Shown piece after piece: positions 1-6,729 of a stretch of 20,424 nt of DNA. This stretch comes from Ruminiclostridium sp. Its GTDB lineage: Bacteria > Bacillota > Clostridia > Oscillospirales > Oscillospiraceae. The position numbers and the translations under genes are program-made. Position 1 is the stretch's first letter; every line of letters starts with the position of its first letter. A model generated the notes under the pieces. The model saw nothing but the letters and a program-made list of their open reading frames with translations, made no database searches and was not told the origin of the DNA. The DNA lies in the NCBI GenBank assembly GCA_017560855.1, contig JAFZEB010000060.1, positions 1-20,424 of the forward strand, in the 5' to 3' direction.

Positions 1-807
1 GATCTCCAGTTGGGGTTCCTTCTCTCCCCAGGTGGTCATGCACACGAAAAGACCGGTCTTTTCCGTCCCTTGCGTGTACTCCACCCGCAGGGTCTCTCGG
101 CCAAACAGGCTGGAACCCACTCCCGTGGCAATGGAGTCCTCCACGGCACAGGGCAGATAGATGAGATAGGTCCACCGGGTCATATCTCCCTCCTCCTTGC
201 AGGAGGTCAGCACCTGGATGGTGTCCGAATCGGTGTCACACAGGTCCAGCCAGTCGTTGTGGACCGGCCGCAGATCATGACGAACACGCAGACTGTCCTC
301 CTCCCCAAAGTGGACCGTGTGGGTGCTGCCCGCAGAACCGACGAAGGAGAAGACCATGAACAGCATGGTCAGCAGGAGGATGGGCACCAAAATCACCAGG
401 AGGATGAGTTTCCCCAACCCCTTCTCCTGGGGCTTCACCGGCGGGGTGAAGTCCCGGTCGGTCCAGTCCAGGGGGGTAGCGCAGTGGGGGCAGACCTGCC
501 AGTCCTTCTCGATGGCCCCGCCGCAGTTGTGACAGGAGGCCTTCAGCTTGGCCCCGCACTGGGGACAGGCGGTGTAGGACTCCTGAACAGGACCCCCGCA
601 CCGGGGGCATTTCCAGTTGGAGTAGTTGGTCCGCACCAGCAGGTAGGCGATGAGCCCCAGGAAGCTGGGGCACAGGGCGGCGGCGCAGGCCCACAGGAGG
701 GGGTTCATCCCCCGGTCCTTGGCGTCCCGGTAAACGAACAACCCCAACAGCAGGGGCACCAGAATAAAAAAAGGCACGATGACCAGCCATAAAGCCACGA
801 CACTCAT
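1..807 (-). CDS. membrane protein with double zinc ribbon (3' part lies beyond window edge)
   Basis: The frame is open from the ATG at 805-807 to base 1, giving 269 residues with no stop, so the C-terminus lies outside the window. Two hydrophobic segments come first (about residues 3-25 and 37-58). Then come eight cysteines in CxxC pairs (C67/C70, C81/C84, C92/C95, C106/C109), which is the pattern of a double zinc ribbon. A third hydrophobic segment follows (about 132-155), then a polar domain of over 110 residues that is probably outside the cell. A good Shine-Dalgarno site (GAGGAGG) sits 8 nt before the ATG. The ATG overlaps the stop of the upstream small membrane gene by 4 nt (ATGA), so the two are probably translationally coupled within the ECF sigma operon. 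I infer a role in sensing or transducing an envelope signal for that sigma factor. No enzyme family is recognised. Confidence 0.85.
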   Translation of the reverse strand, partial: MSVVALWLVIVPFFILVPLLLGLFVYRDAKDRGMNPLLWACAAALCPSFLGLIAYLLVRTNYSNWKCPRCGGPVQESYTACPQCGAKLKASCHNCGGAIEKDWQVCPHCATPLDWTDRDFTPPVKPQEKGLGKLILLVILVPILLLTMLFMVFSFVGSAGSTHTVHFGEEDSLRVRHDLRPVHNDWLDLCDTDSDTIQVLTSCKEEGDMTRWTYLIYLPCAVEDSIATGVGSSLFGRETLRVEYTQGTEKTGLFVCMTTWGEKEPQLEI

Positions 808-1079
808 GAAGCAAGCCTCCTCTCTTTTTGGAAAATCAGGGCGGCCAGACCGCCCCCGGCGGCGGACAGGCACACATAGCCCAGGCAGATCAGGGCCGCC
901 ATAGGCTGGGTGGGGGCCAGGATGAGGCCCAGGACCACCAGGATCACCTGGGTGGCCAGGGCGGCCAGGGTCAAAATCAGAGTCTGCCGCCGGAGCCGTC
1001 TCCGGTCCGCTTCTTCCCGCAGCATCCGCTCGGTGAGGACCGGGGGGCGGTGGGCTTCAAAATCAAAGGTCAGGTTCAT
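804..1079 (-). CDS. small two-helix membrane protein of the ECF sigma operon
   Basis: This 91-residue protein has a charged N-terminus (residues 1-32, rich in Arg and Glu), two hydrophobic helices (about 33-55 and 60-83) and a short basic tail. The start is supported by GGAGGTG about 7 nt upstream. Its first 17 nt overlap the end of the sigma factor gene, and its stop overlaps the next start, so three genes appear to be one coupled unit. I see no zinc-finger (HxxxCxxC) motif of the usual anti-sigma type. Position directly after an ECF sigma gene and a cytoplasmic N-terminal region followed by membrane helices would fit an unconventional membrane anti-sigma factor, but that is inference from context. 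No named family is recognised. Confidence 0.75.
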   Translation of the reverse strand: MNLTFDFEAHRPPVLTERMLREEADRRRLRRQTLILTLAALATQVILVVLGLILAPTQPMAALICLGYVCLSAAGGGLAALIFQKERRLAS

Positions 1080-1551
1080 TCCCCAGCACCTCCTTCAGCT
1101 TGGTTCTGGCCTTGTTCAGGCGGGATTTCACCGTCCCCGGGGGGATCCCCAGCACCTGGGCGGTGGTGTTTACGTCCATCTCTTCAAAGTAATACAGGAT
1201 GACTGTCACCCGCAGCTTCTCCGGCAGGCCGTCCACCGCCTGGTAGAGGGGGGCGTAATCCGGCCGGTCCGGGGCGGGCACCGAGGTCAGCAGGGCATCC
1301 TTCTCCTCCTCTGTCCGAAATCCGTTGAAGATGGGGCTTCGGGCCAGTCGCCGGAGGGCGTTGCGATAGGTGTTCACGCAGATGCGGGTGAGCCATGGCT
1401 CAAAGGGCCGGGCGGGGTCATACTGGTGGAAATGGGCCAGGGCCTTGAGCCAGGTGTCCTGATAGAGATCCTCCGCATCCTGCCGGTGGGCGCAGAGGGT
1501 CAGGCACAGGCCGAAGAGCCGCCGCCCGTGGGCCTGGATGTATCCGTCCAT
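1063..1551 (-). CDS. ECF-type RNA polymerase sigma factor
   Basis: The 162-residue protein has the two domains of an ECF sigma factor. Region 2 lies in the first half, with the AEDLYQDTWLKAL stretch followed by FEPWLTRICVNTYRNALRR. Region 4 lies near the C-terminus, with a LPEKLRVTVILYYFEEM helix and an HTH reading TTAQVLGIPPGTVKSRL. It directs RNA polymerase to a small regulon, usually one for envelope stress. I chose the ATG at 1549-1551 because AAGGAGGT lies 8 nt upstream; an earlier in-frame ATG at 1584 has no such site. The gene overlaps the downstream membrane gene by 17 nt. No classic zf-HC2 anti-sigma gene follows, so the two membrane proteins downstream are the candidate regulators. 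Confidence 0.93.
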   Translation of the reverse strand: MDGYIQAHGRRLFGLCLTLCAHRQDAEDLYQDTWLKALAHFHQYDPARPFEPWLTRICVNTYRNALRRLARSPIFNGFRTEEEKDALLTSVPAPDRPDYAPLYQAVDGLPEKLRVTVILYYFEEMDVNTTAQVLGIPPGTVKSRLNKARTKLKEVLGNEPDL

Positions 1552-1575
1552 CCGCTCCCACCTCCTTTCTTTTCG

Positions 1576-1608
1576 ATTATACATACAAAGCAGGGGCGGG
1601 AAAGGTTC
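1576..1608 (-). promoter_or_regulatory. possible (auto)regulated promoter of the ECF sigma operon
   Basis: Reading the minus strand, GAACCTTT (1601-1608) resembles the GAAC-type -35 element of ECF promoters. It is followed after 17 nt (counting from GAAC) by TGTA (1584-1587), and a sigma-A-like TATAAT lies at 1576-1581. The site is only about 25 nt upstream of the sigma gene start, so any leader would be very short. Autoregulation is common for ECF factors. Which of the two -10 elements is used cannot be told from sequence. Confidence 0.35.
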
Positions 1609-1729
1609 ATTTTATGTTCCAAATCATTGCTTTTTTTCCCAAAGGGCGGGGGACTGGTCTGCCCCTAAGGATCCCTAAGAAGTCATAAGTAAGTCTAATG
1701 AAATCCACAAGATTTTTTGATATTTTGGG

Positions 1730-1758
1730 TTGATTTTCTACACCATTCGTGGTATCCT
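1730..1758 (+). promoter_or_regulatory. candidate promoter for the glycine riboswitch leader
   Basis: TTGATT (1730-1735) and TATCCT (1753-1758) are separated by 17 nt, and a TGG directly before the -10 gives an extended -10 element. It points at the riboswitch that begins about 65 nt downstream. The hexamers are imperfect, so the call rests mainly on spacing and position. Confidence 0.4.
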
Positions 1759-1824
1759 TTAACCTGTTGAACACAAACTGTATATTGCCCGATGAGGCTG
1801 CTAGGATCGCACGAAACTGGTCGC

Positions 1825-1915
1825 GGAGGGATCTCTGGAGAATCTCATTGAGTTGAGTGCCGAAGGTGCAAGGCCCCCGCGGGTCGAATCTCTCAGGCAA
1901 ACAGACGGAGGGCAA
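1825..1915 (+). promoter_or_regulatory. glycine riboswitch (single aptamer)
   Basis: The conserved core of the glycine aptamer is present on the plus strand: CTCTGGAGA (1833-1841), GTGCCGAAGGTGCAAG (about 1857-1872) and GAATCTCTCAGGCAAACAGA (1886-1905), closing with CGGAGGGC. I see no second full aptamer nearby, so it belongs to the single-aptamer type. It is followed by an intrinsic terminator at 1942-1974, the usual arrangement for transcriptional control. Glycine riboswitches normally sit before gcv genes or amino-acid:sodium symporters. Here the next plus-strand gene is a LysR regulator over 450 nt away with its own likely promoter, so the target is not evident. Confidence 0.9.
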
Positions 1916-1941
1916 TCGATCCTTCTGTTATGCTGTTTTCT

Positions 1942-1974
1942 GGAGCCGCTGTTTTCAGCCGCTCCTTTTCTTTT
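1942..1974 (+). terminator. intrinsic terminator after the glycine riboswitch
   Basis: GGAGC and GCTG pair with CAGC and GCTCC across a TTTT loop, with one internal C:C mismatch (1942-1965). A T-rich run (TTTTCTTTT, 1966-1974) follows on the plus strand. There is no T-run on the minus side, so it works for plus-strand transcripts. It is placed as the expression platform of the riboswitch. Confidence 0.75.
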
Positions 1975-2015
1975 CGCCAAAAACAACTGCCCTCGACCAG
2001 GGGGTCAAGGGCAGT
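1975..2015 (-). terminator. intrinsic terminator on the minus strand
   Basis: Two 12-nt arms (1986-1997 and 2004-2015) form a hairpin. On the minus strand every position pairs, counting one U-G wobble; on the plus strand that position is a C-A mismatch. The minus-strand product is followed by TTGTTTTTGG (1976-1985), whereas the plus side has only scattered T. It therefore ends a minus-strand transcript, facing the riboswitch terminator. Confidence 0.65.
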
Positions 2016-2273
2016 CATTTCTTGTCTGTTCACGGCAGGAATTGGAGACGTCTAAGGAAGAGAGAGGGCAGAAGGCCGGAACAGCATCCAAAAAAGGAGA
2101 ATATGGAAATGGCATCTGTCTTGTTGCCGCACCCCTGGCAAAGACAGAAAAACGGTTCGCCGTCAAACCCGAGGAGCGAATCGAGCCTGACAGCCGGCTT
2201 GGTGTGAGCCGGGGCGGAAGGACCTAAAGATTGCAAAGAAAGGTCAACCGCTACCCACCTTCCAATTGGGTTG
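1976..2273 (-). other. candidate structured non-coding RNA, family not recognised
   Basis: This stretch of about 300 nt has no convincing protein gene. It is bracketed on the minus strand by a promoter (2279-2307) and an intrinsic terminator (1975-2015). It contains several stems: GGTCAACC with GGTTGGCC (2242-2249/2269-2276), GACCT with AGGTC (2221-2225/2241-2245), CCGGCT with AGCCGG near 2193-2212, ACGG-TTCG-CCGT near 2153-2164, and CTGTCT..TTGCC with GGCAA..AGACAG near 2115-2147. Most stems pair on either strand; the outermost one has a wobble on plus and a mismatch on minus, which argues the other way. I do not recognise SRP RNA, RNase P, tmRNA or a T-box in it. The minus strand is favoured only by the flanking signals. 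A short plus-strand reading frame (2103-2207, 34 codons) is not convincing. Confidence 0.35.
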
Positions 2274-2278
2274 GCCCT

Positions 2279-2307
2279 ATTCTAGCACCCAACTATACAT
2301 CCGTGAA
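2279..2307 (-). promoter_or_regulatory. candidate minus-strand promoter, divergent from the lysR gene
   Basis: On the minus strand TTCACG (2302-2307) is followed after 17 nt by TAGAAT (2279-2284), with TGC just before the -10 (extended -10). The predicted start near 2272 falls at the edge of the 2242-2276 hairpin. It lies back to back with the putative lysR promoter, a layout typical for a LysR-type regulator and its target. Confidence 0.45.
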
Positions 2308-2317
2308 GACAGATTTT

Positions 2318-2345
2318 TTGATACAAACATCATAAGTTCTAATAT
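2318..2345 (+). promoter_or_regulatory. candidate promoter of the LysR-type regulator
   Basis: TTGATA (2318-2323) and TAATAT (2340-2345) are separated by 16 nt. The dyad TGAT-N6-ATCA (2319-2332) overlaps the -35 and could be a regulator site. The leader to the chosen start at 2366 would be only about 14 nt. Confidence 0.4.
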
Positions 2346-2365
2346 CCAAGAAACAGGTGAAACCC

Positions 2366-3223
2366 ATGGACGACAGAAAGATCCACGCTCTGCTGACTAC
2401 CATCCGCACCGGCAGCTTCAGCAAGGCAGCCCAAGAATTGAATTGTACCCAGTCCGCCGTGACCCAGATGATGAACTCTCTGGAAAATGAGCTGGCCTGT
2501 AAGGTCCTGGCCCGGAGCCATACCGGTATCCGGCTGACCCCGGTGGGGGAGGAGCTTTTCCCCCTGCTGCTGGAGGCAGAGGCCGCCCTGAGCCGTCTGG
2601 CCAGCGAGGCCCGGAGCATCTCCGACGGAGAGCACGGCACCATCCGCATCGGCTCCTTTGCCAGCATTTCCAGCTCCTGGCTGCCCCGGGTCCTTCTGGC
2701 CTATCGGGTAGATAACCCCACGGCGGCCTTCGACATCCGCATCGGCACGGACAGTCTGCCCGGTTGGCTGGCGGAGAACACCATTGACCTGGCCCTGTGC
2801 GATGCCGCCCGCTGCCAGAGTTCCCGGTGGCACCCCCTCATGGATGACCCCTACTATGCTGTGGTCCCCGCAGACCTTCTGCCCCAGGACCAGAAGGTCA
2901 TCCGGCAGGAGGAGTTCGCCCGGTATCCTCTCATTCTGTCCCCCATGAATGCCCTGGAACAGCATCTGGACGTCCTGTCTCAGCAGCGGCTGAACGTGTC
3001 CAGCGATGACGACTCCTCCATTCTGGCCATGGTGGCCCAGGGGCTGGGTGTCACCGCCATGCCCAAGCTGAGCCTGGGGCACCTGCCGGAAAACCTGCGG
3101 GTGCTGGAGCTGGACCCCGTCCCCCATCGGGTGCTGGGCGTGGCTCTGCCCAAGACCCCCACCCGGGCCGCCTCCAACTTCGCCGCATTTTTAAGAACGA
3201 AATATCCCTATCCGGCCAAATAA
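2366..3223 (+). CDS. LysR-type transcriptional regulator
   Basis: The 285-residue protein has the LysR layout. An N-terminal winged HTH spans about residues 5-63, with SFSKAAQELNCTQSAVTQMM as the helix-turn-helix. A coupling helix follows, then a substrate-binding type effector domain opening with GTIRIGSFASISSSWLP (about residues 90-285). Length is normal for the family. I chose the ATG at 2366 because AGGTG lies 6 nt upstream; a GTG at 2357 is in frame but overlaps that site. The gene is convergent with psuG and divergent from a putative minus-strand promoter at 2279-2307, so the divergent transcript is the better candidate target. The effector cannot be read from sequence. Confidence 0.93.
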   Translation: MDDRKIHALLTTIRTGSFSKAAQELNCTQSAVTQMMNSLENELACKVLARSHTGIRLTPVGEELFPLLLEAEAALSRLASEARSISDGEHGTIRIGSFASISSSWLPRVLLAYRVDNPTAAFDIRIGTDSLPGWLAENTIDLALCDAARCQSSRWHPLMDDPYYAVVPADLLPQDQKVIRQEEFARYPLILSPMNALEQHLDVLSQQRLNVSSDDDSSILAMVAQGLGVTAMPKLSLGHLPENLRVLELDPVPHRVLGVALPKTPTRAASNFAAFLRTKYPYPAK

Positions 3224-3225
3224 GC

Positions 3226-3258
3226 AAGGCTCCCTCTTCGGAGGGAGCCTTCTTTTTT
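3226..3258 (+). terminator. intrinsic terminator of the lysR gene
   Basis: A perfect stem of 11 bp (AAGGCTCCCTC with GAGGGAGCCTT) closes a TTCG loop and is followed by CTTTTTT. It begins 3 nt after the lysR stop and its T-run reaches the psuG stop codon. The minus side lacks a T-run, so it serves mainly the plus strand. Confidence 0.9.
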
Positions 3259-4162
3259 ACAGGGCGGCCGCTATTCGGGCCGCCAGGGCTGCGTTGTTCT
3301 TCACCAGGGCGATGTTGGCCTCCAGGCTGTCCCCACCGGTGATCTCCTTCACCCGGGCCAGGAGGAAGGGGGTGACCGCCTTGCCGGTGATGCCCTGGTC
3401 CTCCGCCTCGGCCACCGCCCGGTCAATGGCGGCGTTGATGAGGGCAGGGTCCATGGACCATGCCTCGGGGATGGGGTTGGTCACCAGAACGCCCCCGGCC
3501 AGGCCCAGGTCCTTCCGAACCTTCAGAACAGCCGCCAGCTCCTCTGGGGTATCCACCCGGTAGTCCACGGACAGGCCGGAGGTCCGGGTGTAAAAGGCGG
3601 GAAGCTCCTGGGTCTGATATCCCAGGACGGGGACCCCGTGGGTCTCCAGATATTCCAGGGTGAGCTTCAGGTCCAGGATAGCCTTGGCCCCGGCGCACAC
3701 CACGGCCACGTCGGTCCGGGCCAGCTCCTGGAGGTCGGCGGAGATGTCCATGGTGGTCTCGGCCCCCCGGTGGACCCCGCCGATGCCCCCGGTGGCAAAG
3801 ACCCGGATGCCTGCCATGTGGGCGATCATCATGGTGGTGGCCACAGTGGTGGCCCCGTCCATCCCCTTGGCCACCAGGACGGCCAGGTCCCGGCGGGAAG
3901 TTTTGGTGACCTGCTGGCCCTGTTGGCCCAGGTACTCAATTTCTTCCCGGGTGAGACCGGCCTTCAGCCGTCCCCCCAGGATGGCGATGGTGGCGGGCAC
4001 GGCTCCGGTCTGCCGGACCACCTCCTCCACCGCCAGGGCAGTTTGGACGTTCTGGGGATAAGGCATGCCGTGGGAGATGATGGTGGACTCCAGGGCCACC
4101 ACGGGTCTGCCATTGGCCAACGCTTCGGCCACCTCCGGGTGGATATCAAGGTAGGGGTTCAT
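3257..4162 (-). CDS. psuG: pseudouridine-5'-phosphate glycosidase
   Basis: PsuG reversibly splits pseudouridine 5'-phosphate into uracil and ribose 5-phosphate; in cells it degrades pseudouridine from RNA turnover, using a divalent metal. The 301-residue protein matches the family throughout. The four residues reported as catalytic in E. coli PsuG (E31, K93, D149, K166) appear here with a constant offset of 6: E25 in ALESTIISHG, K87 in TKTSRRDL, D143 in DISADL and K160 in CAGAKAILD. The glycine-rich FATGGIGGVHRGAE stretch is also present. The ATG at 4160-4162 has AAGGT upstream. The usual partner, pseudouridine kinase (psuK, PfkB family), is not adjacent. The gene is convergent with lysR; a structured repeat lies just upstream and may overlap its promoter. 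Confidence 0.96.
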   Translation of the reverse strand: MNPYLDIHPEVAEALANGRPVVALESTIISHGMPYPQNVQTALAVEEVVRQTGAVPATIAILGGRLKAGLTREEIEYLGQQGQQVTKTSRRDLAVLVAKGMDGATTVATTMMIAHMAGIRVFATGGIGGVHRGAETTMDISADLQELARTDVAVVCAGAKAILDLKLTLEYLETHGVPVLGYQTQELPAFYTRTSGLSVDYRVDTPEELAAVLKVRKDLGLAGGVLVTNPIPEAWSMDPALINAAIDRAVAEAEDQGITGKAVTPFLLARVKEITGGDSLEANIALVKNNAALAARIAAAL

Positions 4163-4198
4163 GGGAAGACCTTCTTTCGTAGGAATATTCTATCAAGC

Positions 4199-4311
4199 CC
4201 CCTCATCCGCCCTCTTCGAGGGCACCTTCTCCCCAGGGAGAAGGCTTCTTTCGTCCAAAGACAGGGCTTCCCCCTGGGGGGAAGCTGTCACCGCAGGTGA
4301 CTGATGAGGGG
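4199..4311 (+). repeat. structured intergenic repeat, copy A
   Basis: This 113-bp copy lies between coaX and psuG. The ends CCCCTCATC and GATGAGGGG are inverted repeats. Inside are four hairpins in order: CCCTC/GAGGG, CCTTCTCCC/GGGAGAAGG, CTTCCCCC/GGGGGAAG and GTCACC/GGTGAC. It shares this plan with 6788-6858 and 9529-9648. No direct target duplication is evident at the ends. It occupies the region where a psuG -35 element would be expected; a TAGAAT (4187-4192, minus) lies just outside it. Confidence 0.85.
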
Positions 4312-4320
4312 TCCCTGCAG

Positions 4321-4349
4321 CAAAGCCCCCTCCTAAGAGGGGGCTTTCG
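4321..4349 (-). terminator. hairpin terminator after coaX
   Basis: AAAGCCCCCTC (4322-4332) pairs perfectly with GAGGGGGCTTT (4337-4347) around a 4-nt loop, 3 nt after the coaX stop. The T-run is short (TTT) on either strand, so strength and direction are uncertain; position favours coaX. Confidence 0.55.
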
Positions 4350-4350
4350 T

Positions 4351-5145
4351 TCAGTCTGCGTTCTTCTTCCGTCTTCTGTCCTGGTGGTTCTTCTGGTACA
4401 GGTAGTACAGGCCGTCCAGGATGAGGTTCTCGTCATAGAGGATATCCCGCTTGCAGTGGGGCAGGATGGCGTCCCCGTTGCCGCCGGTCATCACCAGAGT
4501 GGCGGCGGGACCGGCCTCCTTCTCCATCCGCTCGATCATGGCGTCGATCATACCGGCGTTGCCGTAGACCACGCCGGAGCGCATGGCATCCACCGTGGAG
4601 CGGCCCAGGACGGAAGAGGGGGCCTCGATGGAGATGTGGGGAAGCTCCGCCGTACGGCCGGAGAGGGCCTCCAGAGACAGACGCACGCCGGGGATGAGGA
4701 CACAGCCCTCGTAGGTGTTCTTGCCCAGGTAAGACAGGCTGGTGGCGGTGCCCATGTCGATGACGATGATGGGGGCGGGATACTTCTGCAAAGCGCCCAC
4801 CGAGGTGGCCACGATGTCGGCTCCCAGCTGGTTGTGGACCTCGGCCCGGATGTTCATGCCGGTCTTTACACCGGGACCCACGATCATGGGCTTCACCCCG
4901 CACAGGAACTGGATGGCATCCCCCATGGCGGCGGTCATGGGCGGGACCACGCTGGACACTGCCGCACCGGTCACCGACTGGACGTCGGCCTGCTTCAGGC
5001 GGAACATATCCATGACGTCGATGGCGATCTGGTCCGGGGTCTTGTTCCGGTCGGTTTTGATCTCACCCCGGAACCGCAGTTCCCCTTCGGGGGTGAACAG
5101 TCCCATGGTGATGGTGGTGTTGCCGATGTCTACCGTGAATATCAT
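4351..5145 (-). CDS. coaX: type III pantothenate kinase
   Basis: CoaX phosphorylates pantothenate, the first step of coenzyme A synthesis; type III enzymes belong to the ASKHA fold and need a monovalent cation. The 264-residue protein shows the family landmarks: the phosphate loop VDIGNTTITMGLF (residues 5-17), VGPGVKTGMNIR, LGADIVAT followed by IVIDMGTATSL, and the GCVLIPGVRLSLEAL...RTAELP segment that contacts the substrate. MTGGNGD lies near the C-terminus. The basic tail (about 10 residues) is not part of the fold. AGGAGG lies 8 nt before the ATG, and a sigma-A promoter sits at 5182-5210. spoIVA ends about 90 nt upstream on the same strand with no clear terminator between, so some spoIVA transcripts may run into coaX during sporulation. 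Confidence 0.96.
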   Translation of the reverse strand: MIFTVDIGNTTITMGLFTPEGELRFRGEIKTDRNKTPDQIAIDVMDMFRLKQADVQSVTGAAVSSVVPPMTAAMGDAIQFLCGVKPMIVGPGVKTGMNIRAEVHNQLGADIVATSVGALQKYPAPIIVIDMGTATSLSYLGKNTYEGCVLIPGVRLSLEALSGRTAELPHISIEAPSSVLGRSTVDAMRSGVVYGNAGMIDAMIERMEKEAGPAATLVMTGGNGDAILPHCKRDILYDENLILDGLYYLYQKNHQDRRRKKNAD

Positions 5146-5181
5146 CCCTGCCGCCTCCTGTGCATAAAGATATTAACCTTT

Positions 5182-5210
5182 ATTATAGGTGGAACCGGGA
5201 TAAAAAGCAA
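5182..5210 (-). promoter_or_regulatory. sigma-A promoter of coaX
   Basis: On the minus strand TTGCTT (5205-5210) and a perfect TATAAT (5182-5187) are separated by 17 nt, about 37 nt upstream of the coaX start. Confidence 0.75.
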
Positions 5211-5237
5211 TCATTTTCTGACAAAGTTCCTAGCTTG

Positions 5238-6710
5238 TTAAAGGATGATGCAGATGAGGCCACCGGAGCCCTCGTTGAGGATCCGCTCCAGGGTCTGCTG
5301 CATCTTCCCCCGGGCATCCTCCGGCATGTGCTTGAGCTTGGAGGCCAGGTCCTCGTTGATGAGCTCGTGGAAGGACCGGCCAAAGATGTTGCTCTGCCAG
5401 ATCTTCTCCGGGGCGTCCTCGAACTCCTTCAGCAGGAAGGTGAGCATATCCTCCGACTGCTTTTCGCTGCCCACGATGGGGGAGACCTCCGCCTGAATAT
5501 CCGCTCTTATCATGTGGATGGAGGGGGCCTTGGCCCGGAGACGGACCCCGTACCGGCCACCCTGGCGGATGATCTCCGGCTCTTCCAGGGCCAGCTCCGA
5601 GGGGTCGGGCACCACGATGCCGTAGCCCGTGGCACGGACCTCCTCCATGGCGGCGGCCACCCGCTGGTACTCCGACCGCTGACGGCCCAGGTCGGAGAGG
5701 AGGGCCATGAGGGCCCCGTCGTCGGGGATGGGCAGGCCGGTCTGCTGGGTGAGGGTCTCGTAGAAGAGGGACCGGGGCAGGTCCAGCCGGGCCTCACATT
5801 GCCCCGTCCCCAGGTCCAGGGCGGTGACCCGGCTCTCCTCCACCCTTGGGCAGGTCCCCAGAGCGGCCACCACCGGGGCCACATCCCGGATGCGCCCCAG
5901 GCCCGCCATATTCTCCCGGATGGCCTGGAAGAGATCGGCCTTGATGGGGTGGTCCCCCGGCAGGGCATCCACCCAGGGGGGCAGGAAGATGCCCAGCTGG
6001 GTCAGGGGAAACTCGTACAGGACCGACCGGATGACCTCGGTGACCTGGCCCTGGTCCAGCTCCAGACAGCTCACCGCCAGACAGGTCACGTCATACTTCT
6101 CCGCCAACTCCCGCCGGAGGGCCTGGGCGGCTTCGGTCTGGGGCCGGGCGCAGTTGAGGAGGATGAGGAAGGGCTTGCCCAGGGCCTTCAGTTCGCTGAT
6201 GACCCGCTCCTCTGCCTCTTCATAGTCCCGCCGGGGGATGTCGGTGATGGAGCCGTCGGTGGTCACCACGATGCCGATGGTGGAGTGTTCGGCGATGACC
6301 TTCCGGGTGCCGATCTCTGCCGCCTCGGCCATGGGGATCTCCTGGGGGAACCAGGGGGTCCGAACCATCCGGGGCAGGTCGTCCTCCAGCTGGCCCACGG
6401 CACCGGGGACCAGATAGCCCACGCAGTCGATGAGTCGGACGGAAAAGGCCCCGCCCCCCTCCATGTCCACGGCCACCGCCTCCTCCGGGACAAACTTGGG
6501 TTCGGCAGTCATGACGGTGCGGCCGGAGCCGGACTGGGGCAGCTCGTCTCTGGCCCGCTCCCGGCGGTAGGCGTCGGGGATGTTGGGCAGGACCATGGTC
6601 TCCATGAAGCGCTTAATGAAGGTGGACTTTCCCGTTCGGGCGGGGCCCACCACCCCGATGTAGATGTCCCCCGCCGTGCGGGTGGCAATGTCCTGGTAGA
6701 TGTGATCCAT
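5238..6710 (-). CDS. spoIVA: stage IV sporulation protein A (spore coat assembly ATPase)
   Basis: SpoIVA polymerises on the outer forespore membrane in an ATP-dependent way and forms the base layer on which the coat is built. The 490-residue product is almost the length of the B. subtilis protein. The Walker A motif GPARTGKST is at residues 22-30, followed by the family-specific TVMTAEPKFVPEEAV segment, and IDCVGYLVPGA in the position of switch II. The middle and C-terminal SpoIVA-specific regions follow, ending in the hydrophobic GGLICIIL tail that fits the family's membrane-anchoring C-terminus. AAGGAG lies 6-7 nt before the ATG. In the family transcription depends on sigma-E; an imperfect sigma-E-like -10 lies at 6741-6750. 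This gene is the main evidence that the host forms endospores. Confidence 0.97.
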   Translation of the reverse strand: MDHIYQDIATRTAGDIYIGVVGPARTGKSTFIKRFMETMVLPNIPDAYRRERARDELPQSGSGRTVMTAEPKFVPEEAVAVDMEGGGAFSVRLIDCVGYLVPGAVGQLEDDLPRMVRTPWFPQEIPMAEAAEIGTRKVIAEHSTIGIVVTTDGSITDIPRRDYEEAEERVISELKALGKPFLILLNCARPQTEAAQALRRELAEKYDVTCLAVSCLELDQGQVTEVIRSVLYEFPLTQLGIFLPPWVDALPGDHPIKADLFQAIRENMAGLGRIRDVAPVVAALGTCPRVEESRVTALDLGTGQCEARLDLPRSLFYETLTQQTGLPIPDDGALMALLSDLGRQRSEYQRVAAAMEEVRATGYGIVVPDPSELALEEPEIIRQGGRYGVRLRAKAPSIHMIRADIQAEVSPIVGSEKQSEDMLTFLLKEFEDAPEKIWQSNIFGRSFHELINEDLASKLKHMPEDARGKMQQTLERILNEGSGGLICIIL

Positions 6711-6729
6711 AGAAATTCTCCTTGCAGGT

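Noticed and set aside
828..1668. Long plus-strand frames opposite the first ECF operon
   Set aside because: They mirror high-G+C codons of the real minus-strand genes and give low-complexity Gly/Arg/Gln-rich products.
1607..1915. 102-codon minus-strand reading frame across the riboswitch
   Set aside because: It is antisense to the conserved glycine aptamer, has no good ribosome-binding site, and its translation shows no family features.
2103..2207. 34-codon plus-strand frame preceded by AAGGAG
   Set aside because: The spacing to the first ATG is too short, composition is not protein-like (many Ser, Pro, Asn), and no homologue comes to mind; kept only as part of the candidate RNA region.
2030..2236. 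68-codon minus-strand frame with several cysteines (FCLCQGCGNK)
   Set aside because: It starts at a TTG without a Shine-Dalgarno site and lies within hairpin-rich sequence; the cysteines look like a by-product of the stems.
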